DNA of 64,000 nt from the NCBI RefSeq assembly GCF_030936135.1, contig NW_026776913.1:1550001-1614000 (forward strand). The letters are read 5' to 3'. This DNA comes from Gavia stellata. Its lineage: Eukaryota > Chordata > Aves > Gaviiformes > Gaviidae. This document shows positions 55,741-64,000 of this stretch, one piece after another. Made by a program: the position numbers and the translations under genes. Below the pieces are notes generated by a model. The model worked only from the letters and a program-made list of their open reading frames with translations. It searched no databases and was not told the origin of the DNA. Each line of letters starts with the position of its first letter. The first letter of the stretch is position 1.

Positions 55741-56870
55741 AGTGCCGACCGAGCAGAGAGGCTAGGACGCAAAGTAAGGAATTAGAAGGGTAAATCTTTG
55801 TTCATGCGCATGAGGAGTCCCAGCCAAATTGGGGCACCCCGAACGAGGTTTTACATGGGCTTCCCATACCCTTCAAGCTCTCGGGGAATTTTTATGGTAC
55901 CCCGTGAGGTAAATTAAACAGACTTTTGTGCTTAAATATTTAATGACCAATGCATCGGTCAGAGTCCTACCGCAACAAGCATTTCTACAAGGAGTCTGCA
56001 AATACGCATCACAAGCAGATTCCTTACCTACACTTGCACCAGCCCAGCTCTGCAGCCCAAAGTTTGCCCCTGAGCTTGGGCCCCTGAGCGCTCCCACTCC
56101 AGGATGGCTACAAGACAATGCGGAGGCTGTTGCTGATCTCATCACCCAGGGAAACTTCACTCCCTTACAGGAAGTCCTTCTGTTTCTGGCATCCCTGCTT
56201 CCAGCCAGTTTAACCCCTTCTGCAGCTGGGCCTCCTTGCCCTCCCTGCCAGATCATTCCTCGGTCACAAATGACCCCTGCTGAGCAATTGTAATTTGAAT
56301 TTCCCCTCCATATGCAAGGGGCCAGCTGCATGGGGGTAGGGGGCTGCTCAGTGCTGGTCTGTCCAAACCCTGTGTCTGATATCCATGCTCTGTCCACTGT
56401 CTTATTAAACTCTGCTCCGGCTATTTGCTGGGTGAGAGTGCTCACTATTGCCTGTGTGTTTGGGGCGAATGCATGTACACGCTTTGCTGGTGAAATCCAG
56501 GGGCTGGCTGCAGCAGGAGGACACCAGGGTGTGGAGAGAGGCAGGGCTGGAGCTGCCAAGTGGATAACGGCCCCGGGTCTGGGCAGGGCACTTGGGCAGA
56601 CCCAAGCGCAGGCCCACACTGGAGGGACCGTGAGCGTGTGTGCCCGTGGGTAAGCGCTGCAGGATCTGCACAGACCACTTGTCACCTGCACACCAGACCA
56701 GCTTGAGAAGGGAGCGGGATGGGGCCGGTTGTGATACTCATGCCTGTGTGTGTTCTGCCGGTGCTGTGGGGGCTGCAAAGGTGCTGTTCCCTGCTGGAGT
56801 TGGTCAGGTGTGTCCATCTGTATTTCCTCGCCGAGACCGGCATTTAACAATTTCCTTTGAGTGATTCCCC
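55741..56870. other. Unassigned, possibly retroviral leader/LTR remnants
   Basis: Not recognised. GGCACCCCGAACGAGG near 55835 is loosely like a lysine-tRNA primer-binding site. TTATTAAACTCTGC near 56401 could be an LTR poly(A)/R region. Open frames exist on both strands (325 codons minus, 121 plus) without known domains. Weak evidence only. Confidence 0.25.
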
Positions 56871-57299
56871 GTTGGGTGACCTCTCACTTTGGGAGGATCC
56901 AGTCACTGCCCACCCCAGGAACGTGCTGCCCCTGCAGAACCCCCAGGCTCTCCAGGTAGCTGTAGATTCCCCTCCTGGAGGACGTCTTCTGCCCAGTCAT
57001 ATGTGGGACAGCCCTGGGTGTGTAACTCAGTGCTCATTTACCATCTCCACGGTCACCATACACCAAAGAGTGAGCCCAAGATCCAGACCTGGGTCTCTAA
57101 CAGCTGTGACAATGTGACCACGAGAGTTTCTCTCTCAATTCCAAGGAGAGAAAGGCCCTTTTGAGGTGAAATTCCTTGGGCCTGTTGCTGCCATCAGCTT
57201 TGGAAGAAGAGCCCAAACTTCAATCAGCACACTGGGGAGATCCCATTTGATTTCAGAAATGCTATGAGAGTGTAGCTCTGTCCCAGTGAAAGACAGACT
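56871..57299. other. 3' flank of OR-E unit
   Basis: Non-coding. AGCTTTGGAAGAAGAGCC near 57198 and GGGGAGATCCC near 57234 match the OR-B 3' flank (17840-17890), so the duplicated unit extends to here. Confidence 0.5.
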
Positions 57300-57305
57300 T
57301 TTATT
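57300..57305 (-). terminator. Poly(A) signal of OR-E
   Basis: AATAAA on the minus strand, about 60 bases past the OR-E stop and in the same context as that of OR-B. Confidence 0.6.
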
Positions 57306-57366
57306 TCAGAGCCAGGGAAGACAAAGCAGGCTCATTAATCAGCAGAAGTAAGGAGAATCTCAACAT

Positions 57367-58386
57367 TTATGTAGAAACACAGTAAAGGCTAATAACAACA
57401 AAGATAATGAAAACAAAAAGGACAAAAGAGCAAACAAAGGACAGTCCAGCAATGGGATACATGGGAAACATCCCTAAAATCACTTTCTTCATGGCATCCT
57501 TGAGCTCCCGGTTCCTCATGCTGTAGATGAGGGGGTTCAAGGCTGGGGTCACCACCGAGTACAGCATTGCCATCACTGAATCCAGAGCTGCAGAGGAGAT
57601 GGAGGGGGGCTTGAGGTAGGCAAACGTGCCAGTGCTGATAAACAGGGAGACCACAGCCAGGTGAGGGAGGCACGTGGAAAAGGCTTTGTGCCGTCCCTGC
57701 TCAGAGGGAATCCTCAACACGGCCCTCAAGATCTGCACATAGGACAGCACAATGAAAACAAAACACCCCCAGAATAGAAAAGCACTAAAACTGAAAGGCC
57801 CAGCTACCCTGAGGTAGGAGTCTGAGCAGAAGAGCTTGAGGATCTGTGGAATTTCACAGAAGAAATGGTCCACAGTATTGCCTTGGCAGAGTGGAAGTGA
57901 AAATGTATTGGCTGTGTGAAGGAGAGAATTGAGAAACCCACTGCCCCAGGCAGCTGTTGCTATTTTGGCACAAGCTCTGCTGCCCAGGAGGGTCCCATAG
58001 TGCAGGGGTTTGCAGATGGCAACGTAGCGGTTGTAGGACATGACAGTGAGCAGAAAAAATTCTGCTGACATCAAAAATGTAATGAAAAATACCTGGGCAG
58101 CACATCCTGAGTAGGAGATGGCCCTGGTGTCCCAGAGGGAATTGGCCATGGCTTTGGGGAGAGTGGTGGAGATGGAGCCCAGGTCGAGGAGGGAGAGGTT
58201 GAGGAGGAAGAAGTACATGGGGCTGTGGAGGTGGTGGTCGCAGGCTATGGCGGTGATGATGAGGCCATTGCCCAGGAGGGCAGCCAGGTAGATGCCCAGG
58301 AAGAGGCAGAAGTGCAAGAGCTGCAGCTCCCTCGTGTCTGTGAATGCCAGGAGGAGGAACTGGCTGATGGAGCTGCTGTTGGACAT
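57367..58386 (-). CDS. Olfactory receptor, OR14 type (OR-E)
   Basis: A 339-residue odorant receptor, the most diverged of the five. It starts at the MSNSSS ATG (58386); an acceptor (TTGGACAG) ends at 58410, so the frame to 58515 is not used. Landmarks: N3 sequon, GN at 39-40, HSPMYFFLLNLS, MSYNRYVAICKPLHY, KAFSTCLPHL, NPLIYSMRN. The DRY motif reads NRY (Asn codon AAC), possibly altering G-protein coupling or basal activity. TM5 is distinct (PFSFSAFLFWGCFVF). The C-terminal tail is about 30 residues longer than in B and C and very hydrophobic (FVCSFVLFVFIIFVVISLY). No frame damage seen. Ligand unknown. Confidence 0.92.
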   Translation of the reverse strand: MSNSSSISQFLLLAFTDTRELQLLHFCLFLGIYLAALLGNGLIITAIACDHHLHSPMYFFLLNLSLLDLGSISTTLPKAMANSLWDTRAISYSGCAAQVFFITFLMSAEFFLLTVMSYNRYVAICKPLHYGTLLGSRACAKIATAAWGSGFLNSLLHTANTFSLPLCQGNTVDHFFCEIPQILKLFCSDSYLRVAGPFSFSAFLFWGCFVFIVLSYVQILRAVLRIPSEQGRHKAFSTCLPHLAVVSLFISTGTFAYLKPPSISSAALDSVMAMLYSVVTPALNPLIYSMRNRELKDAMKKVILGMFPMYPIAGLSFVCSFVLFVFIIFVVISLYCVST

Positions 58387-59487
58387 TTGCTTTCTGTGGG
58401 CATTGGGACCTGTCCAAGGTGAAAAAGACAAAGACAATTGAGGACAGACTTCTGTGAGGAAAATAACATGCCATTTGGCATAGAAATCCCCATCCCTGTG
58501 ATGAATGAGGAACAAGCCAGCGCATTCCCCAGCCCTGTCAACTGAATGGCATGGTGCGTGACAGTTTAAAACCTACTTCCCATGAAGACACTTCCAGGGA
58601 AGGACACCCAGAGTCAGTGCCGGAACAGAAGCTGACCTGTACCCCCATCCATACCCCAGAGAGCAAGAGCAGCATGGAAAGGTGGGGAAACAGGGAAGAA
58701 AACTGCAATGCTCCAAAACAATGAGGTGAGGACAGAAAGGCAGAGGGGCGTGCTGTGAAGCCTTCTCCTTACCCAGCTGTGCTCACCGCCTCTCAGATGG
58801 TGTCACTGTAGGGCAGGTGGTTTTAGTCTCTTTTTTGTGTACTGCATCCCAAGACACATCCACCTGGAGGGCAACCTGCCCAGGGCATGACTCATAACGG
58901 GGACCCCATTGCCATGAAGGCAGAGGCTCTGCTGGGTAGGAGAGGAGACCAGGGAGTTGCTCTGGGGAAGGTATCTGCACTCCAGGACATGGCAAGGAGG
59001 TACCCGAATAGCCCCCGCCATGGCATTTCTGGTAGCAGCTCCTTCTCATTCCCTGCCCTTGTCTCTGCTGGAGATGTCCCTGCTGGAAGCTGATTCCCTG
59101 TCCCCATGTCTCTTCCATACCATCTCCCACAGACCCCATCCCACTCACCGTGTGCTCAGCTCTGCCCTGCAGACACCTCCTGGCACCAGGGTACTGCCCA
59201 GGGGCACCTCTGTCCATGCTGGAGCTAATGAGCAGATCAGACAAGTGCTAAAGAGAACAGGGGTCTCAGTGCCTGCCCCAGAACATAGAAATAAATTCCC
59301 ATCTCCCACTGCCCTCCCAGACAACCAAGAGGAGAAAATGCAAAACACCGGCAGCTTCCCTTTCAGGTAACTGCCACATAGACCTTCCTTTTGAAAAGTG
59401 CCCTTGGAAATGTGAGCAGCCCTGACCCATGCAGCACCCTCTCAACAGCAGAAGGACCCTGCCCTTCCCTGATGGGCTTCCCACAGT
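58387..59487 (-). other. 5' flank of OR-E
   Basis: Non-coding and clearly diverged from the other units. Acceptor ends at 58410. 59030-59240 shows distant homology to 20390-20580 (B) and 2500-2690 (A). Confidence 0.5.
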
Positions 59488-59629
59488 GCCATGGGGAGCT
59501 CCCCGGGCAGGCTGAGTGCTGACCCTGGCAGGCGGCAGAGTCCCTGCCCCAGCACCCAGCCCCGGGGGTGCAGGGACCCTGCTCGGAAGGACAGCCCTGG
59601 GCACCCCTGGCTGCACACCCCCCTTCACA
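59488..59629 (-). promoter_or_regulatory. Conserved upstream block, copy E (cut by CR1)
   Basis: The first 140 bases of the block are the same as in the other four copies, about 1.1-1.25 kb upstream of the OR-E ATG. The rest is missing because a CR1 begins at about 59630, right after CCTTCAC. The identity stands out because the rest of this unit is the most diverged. Confidence 0.45.
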
Positions 59630-59716
59630 GAATCAGAAAGAATCACAGAATCACTACGGTTGGAAAAGACCTGTAAGATCATCAAGTCCAACCATCAACT
59701 AACACCAGCATGCCCA

Positions 59717-62490
59717 TTAAGCCATGTTCCGAAGTGCCTCGTCTACATGTTCCCTGAACACCTCCAGGGATGGTGACTCCACCACTTCCCTGGGCAGTTT
59801 ATTCCCGTGTCGCACCACTCCCTTAGTAAAGAAATTTTTCCTAATATCCAGCCTGAACCTCCCCTGGCGCAACTTGAGGCCATTTCCTCTTGTCCTGTCG
59901 CTAGTCTCTTGGGAGAAGAGACCAGCACCCACCTCTCTACACCCTCCTTTCAGGTCATTGTAGAGAGCGATAAGGTCTCCCCTCAGCCTCCTCTTCTCCA
60001 GGCTGAACAACCCCAGTTCCCTCAGCCGCTCCTCATCAGACTTGTGTTCCAGACCCCTCACCAGCTTTGTTGCCCTTCTCTGGACACGCTCCAGCACCTC
60101 AGTGTCCTTCTTGTAGTGAGGGGCCCAAAACTGAACACAGGATTCGAGGTGCGGGCTCACCAGAGCCGAGTACAGGGGCACGATCACCTCCCTGCTCCTG
60201 CTGGCCACACCATTTCTGATACAGGCCAGGATGCCGTTGGCCTTCTTGGCCACCTGGGCACACTGCTGGCTCATATTCAGCCGGCTGTCGATCAACACCC
60301 CCAGGTCCTTTTCTGCAGGGCAGATTTCCAGCCACTCATCACCAAGCCTGTAGCGTTGCATGGGGTTGTTGTGACCCAAGTGCAGGACCCGGCACTTGGC
60401 CTTGTTGAACCTCATACAATTGGCCTCGGCCCATTGATCCAGCCTGTCCAGATCCCTCTGCAGAGCCTTCCTACCCTCCAGCAGATCAACACAAGACTGG
60501 TCCCAAAACTGAGCCCTGGGGAACACCAGTTGTAACCGTCCGCTAACTGGATTTCGCTCCATTCACCATGACTCTCTGGGCTCGGCCGTCCAGCCAGTTT
60601 TTTACCCAGCGAAGAGTGCACCTGTCTGAGCCACGAGTCGCCAGCTTCTCCAGGAGAATACTGTGGGGAACAGTGTCAAAGGCTTTACTAAAGTTCAGGC
60701 AGACAACATTGGCAGCCTTTCCCTCGTCCACTAGGCGGGTCACCTGGTCATAGAAGGTGATCAGGTTGGTCAAGCAGGACCTGCCTTTCATGAACCCGTG
60801 CTGGCTGGGCCTGATCCCTTGGTTGTCCTGCACGTGCCCTGTGAGCGCCCTCAGGATGAACCTCTCCATAATCTTCCCCAGCACTGAGGTCAGGCTGACA
60901 GGCCTGTAGTTCCCCAGATCCTCCTTCCGGCCATTCTTGTAGATTGGCGTCACGTTGGCAAGCCTCCAGTCGTCTGGGACCTCCCCCGTTAACCAGGACT
61001 GTTGATAAATGATGGAGAGCAGCTTGGCAAGCTGCTCCGCCAGCTCCCTCAGCACCCTTGGATGGACGCCATCAGGTTCCATAGACTTGTGAGTGTCCAG
61101 GTGGCATAGCAGGTTGTTAACTACTTCCTCCTGGATCATGTGGAGTTTATTTTGCACTCCATCCTTGTCTTCCAGCTCAGGGAGCTGAATACCCTGAGGA
61201 TACTTGGTATGGCTGTTAAAGACTGAGGCAAAGAAGGCATTAAGTACCTCAGCCTTGTCCTCATCCTTCCTGACAATGTTCCCCGCCGCATCCAGTAAAG
61301 GATGGAGATTCTCCTTGGCTCTCTTTTTGTTGTTAATGTATTTATAGAAGCATTTTTTGTTGTCCCTCACGACCGTGGCCAGGTTGAGCTCTAGCTGGGC
61401 TTTCGCCTTCCTAATTCCCTCTCTGCATGACCTAACGAGGTCCTTGTATTCTTCTTCACTTGCCTGCCCCTTCTTCCAGTGGTGATAAATTCTCTTTTTT
61501 CCCCCGAGTCTCAGCAAAAGCTCCTTGTTCAGCCAGGCCGGTCGCCATTCCCCGCTGGCTCTTCTTATGACACGTGGGGACTGCCTGCTCCTGCGCCTTC
61601 AAGATTCCCTTCCTGAAGAACATCCAGCTTTCCTGGGCCCCTTTGCCCTTCAGGACTGTCTCCCAAGGGACCCTCTGAACCAGTGTCCTGAGCAGGCCAA
61701 AGTCTGCCCTCCGGAAGTCCATGGTAGCAGTTTTGCTGACCCCCCTCCTTACTTGACTAAAAATTGAGAATTGTATCATTTCATGGTTGCTAAGCCCAAG
61801 ACGGCCTCCGACCTTCACTTCTCCCACCAGACCCTCTCTGTTCGTAAACAGTAGGTCAAGCAGGACACCTTCCCTGGTAGGCTCCCTTACCAGCTGTATC
61901 AGGAAGTTATCTTCCACACACTCCAGAAACCTCCAGGACTGTTTCCTCTCTGCTGTGTTGTATTTCCAGCAGACATCTGGTAAGTTGAAGTCCCCCACAA
62001 GAACAAGGGCTTGCGACTGTGAGACTTCTGCCAGTCGCTTGAAGAACGCTTCATCGGCTTCTACACCTTGGTTGGGTGGTCTATAACAGACCCCCAGCAG
62101 GATATCCGCCTTGTTGGCCTTCCCCCTCATCCTTACCCATAAGCATTCAACCCTGTCGTCACAACCATCGAGCTCTATACAATCAAAGCACTCCTTGATG
62201 TACAGAGCCACCCCACCGCCTCTCCTTCCTTGCCTGTCCCTCCTGAAGAGTTTATAGCCCTCCATCGCAGCACTCCAGTCATGCGAGTCATCCCACCATG
62301 TTTCTGTGATGGCGACTACGTCATAGCTGTCCCGCTGCACAATGGCTTCCAGCTCCTCCTGTTTGCTGCCCTTGCTGCGTGCATTGGAATAGACGCACTT
62401 GAGCTGGGCTATCAATCTTGCCCCCGACATTGGCACGCCACCACTAGGCTCATCTCTAGGTAGCCTGGCTTCATCCCCTTCCCCCTTCAA
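59717..62490 (-). pseudogene. CR1 ORF2: endonuclease and reverse transcriptase
   Basis: Three consecutive frames. Frame 1 (62490-61456): endonuclease with KQEELEAIVQRDSYDVV, TETWWDDSHDW, VCYRPPNQG, GDFNLPDVCW and SNHE. Frame 2 (61517-60543): RT fingers and palm with ANVTPIYKNG, NYRPVSLTSVLGKIME, QHGFMKGRSCLTN and FSKAFDTVPHS. Frame 3 (60562-59717): RT thumb and C-terminus with RPHLE-like [15 protein letters not shown] and [15 protein letters not shown]. Between frames 2 and 3, near 60490, roughly 90 bases that should encode the FADD catalytic motif are missing compared with the other CR1s here. No active enzyme. Confidence 0.9.
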
Positions 62491-62526
62491 ATCTAGTGTA
62501 AAGCCCTCTTGATGAGGCTTGCCAAC

Positions 62527-63818
62527 TTACGAGCAAGGATCATTTTCCCCCTTTGAGGATAGTTGAACACCGTCTGCACCCAGCAGACCCGGTGCCGTGT
62601 AGACCACCCCATGGTCAAAAAAACCAAAATTCCTCCAATGGCACCAGTCTCTGAGCCACACGTTGACCAGGTTTCCTTTCCTGTTCCTATCAGCATTCCT
62701 CCCTGCCACTGAAGGGATTGAGGAAAATACCACCTGTGCTCCCGATCCCTCAACCAGTCTCCCCAGTGCTTTAAAGTCCTTCTTGATCCCTTTCAGGCTT
62801 CTTCGCTCAATCTCATCACTGCCAACCTGCAAAACCAACAGCGGGTAGTAATCGGTGGGCTGTACCAGACCAGGGAGTTTCCTCGTGACTTCTCTCACCC
62901 GGGCCCCAGGGAGGCAGCAGACTTCCCTGTGGGTTGGGTCAGGCCCTCTGTTCCCCTCAGGAGGGAATCGCCTACAACAATTACCCTCCTTTTTGTCTTA
63001 GTAGAGGTGGTTCTGATGTGTGGGGCAGACTGTCTCGCCCTAGGTAGCCCCCTGGAAGGACTTTCATCCATATCCTCGTTATCCTGGCCGTCAAGTTCCA
63101 GAGCCCCATATCTGTTGTGTAGGGGCAGCCGGGAAGGTGAGGGAGGCCGGGAGGGGATTCGCCTGCTGCCCCAAGCAGGGTCCTTTTCCCATTCCCCTTC
63201 GCCTCTTAGGTCCCCTCCTTCTGCCCGGCGGCAAGAGGGTAAGGGGTCCTCTGCTTCTCCTGGAGCCTCCGTCCTCTGCCTTTGCCTCAGGGACGGTAGG
63301 GCATGGCTCCACCAGTCTATCTCCCTCTCGCACTCCCTGATACTCCTCAGCCTCTCCACCTCCTCCTTCAGCTCTGCCACCAGGCTGAGCAGATTGTTCA
63401 CCTGGTCGCACCACACGCAGGCATTGTCTCTCCCGTCCTCCGGCACCGGCATCAGGCTCAGGCACTCCTGGCAACCAGAGACCTGGACAGCCGCGTGCCT
63501 GGGCGGGAGCTCCGTCTGGGTCGCCACATTCCTTCTGGCGATGGCTTTCGGCCGAGTGGAGACCATGGCTGGGCCTCCTCTGGGAGGCCGATGGCCGCTC
63601 GTCCGCAGAGCCTTCAGAGCCAGGAGGGCAGGACTGCGCCCTGCCCGCACGCCTTCCCTGCACGCCCTGCCTGCGCGAACTGACGCCCCACACCCTTCTG
63701 AGGCGCCACGTCCTGTTTGCCTGCCCTGTTCGCTGCGCTCCGGGTCACTCGCGCTCCCTGGGGGCTGCTCTTGTACGCGAGGGCGTTGGAACTCCACCGC
63801 TCTAGTCCCTGCCCACAC
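62527..63818 (-). pseudogene. CR1 ORF1: coiled-coil/esterase protein
   Basis: The first frame (63818-62895) has a basic N-terminal part, paired cysteines (CQECLSL, then CVWCDQV) like a small zinc-binding module, a coiled coil (LVAELKEEVERLRSI), an acidic/proline linker and the esterase block (VVVGDSLLRGTEG). A single-base frame change near 62940 moves the esterase remainder into a second frame (62898-62527): YYPLLVLQVGSDE, FKALGRLVEGSGAQVVFSS, ending LGADGVQLSSKGE. CR1 ORF1 proteins act as nucleic-acid-binding partners in retrotransposition; the esterase role is less clear. Confidence 0.85.
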
Positions 63819-64000
63819 TGAGTCAGAGCTGCCGCTCCTCAGGAGCTCGCGCTGCCGGCTCGGGGAGGGGGGTGTGGGGAGCGGGCTGGGGCACCCTCTC
63901 TCTCCCTGTGCTTTCGCCTTCGCGGTTTGCCACCCTAGGAAGGGTCCCCCGTCGCGATCCTCCGCTCCGGAGCCCTTCGCCTCGGTGACTTCACCGAAAT

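Larger units (their letters stand above)
59630..64000 (-). mobile_element. Near-full-length CR1 LINE
   Basis: A minus-strand CR1 of about 4.4 kb running to the window edge. 3' end at 59630-59690, then ORF2 and ORF1, then a GC-rich 5' region (63600-64000) that may hold its internal promoter. It is inserted in the conserved upstream block of OR-E. It is the best CR1 here but is disabled by at least three frame breaks and an RT active-site deletion. The 5' terminus may lie outside the window. Confidence 0.92.

Noticed and set aside
55835-55855. Primer-binding site
   Set aside because: Only loosely like a lysine-tRNA complement and not preceded by a clear LTR end.
55873-56850. 325-codon minus-strand ORF
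   Set aside because: No domain, an opposing ORF on the other strand, and signs of retroviral non-coding sequence. Not enough to call a gene.

Overview
This is bird nuclear DNA. Three things point to Aves: many CR1 LINEs with the avian 3' terminus (short ATTCTGTG-type repeats), several near-identical intronless olfactory receptor (OR) genes of the bird-expanded OR14 (gamma-c) type, and LTR elements resembling families known from bird genomes. Nothing suggests a prokaryote. All identities below were judged by eye; no alignment or search was run.

The window is an OR14 cluster built from copies of one unit. Five intact OR coding regions are present: OR-A 552-1604 (-), OR-B 18131-19063 (-), OR-C 37501-38436 (+), OR-D 48790-49842 (-) and OR-E 57367-58386 (-). 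Each starts at a shared MSNSSS start, has a pyrimidine-rich splice acceptor about 25 bases upstream (a non-coding 5' exon is implied), and has a poly(A) signal downstream. A and D are a recent duplicate pair. C is the same unit in inverted orientation. All five carry, 1.1-1.8 kb upstream of the ATG, a roughly 140-235 bp GC-rich block that is almost unchanged while its flanks have diverged. Three OR pseudogenes of other types lie at 4962-5433, 7589-7703 and 27693-28655. The last two are in a 2.3 kb duplication (5439-7703 and 25536-27800).

The spaces between units are filled by mobile elements. CR1 pieces lie at 7704-9712, 23191-23345, 24149-25535, 31967-33140, 40165-43175, 46964-47400, 52560-54657 and 59630-64000. 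The last is nearly full length, with ORF1 (zinc-knuckle-like cysteines, coiled coil, esterase) and ORF2 (endonuclease plus reverse transcriptase), both broken. A decayed betaretrovirus-like provirus (9713-14962, -) interrupts a CR1. It keeps its 3' LTR, env, integrase and part of gag, but lacks a recognisable 5' LTR, protease and most of RT. Between its pol and env is an unusual 0.84 kb interval holding a 51-codon cysteine/histidine-rich ORF that overlaps the integrase stop, plus two strong inverted repeats. A hexamer-phased minisatellite occurs at three places, twice directly on the 5' side of a truncated CR1.

The only plausible host protein products are the five ORs: seven-helix odorant receptors of olfactory sensory neurons signalling through Golf/cAMP. 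The rest is duplicated flank, decayed repeats and unrecognised non-coding sequence.
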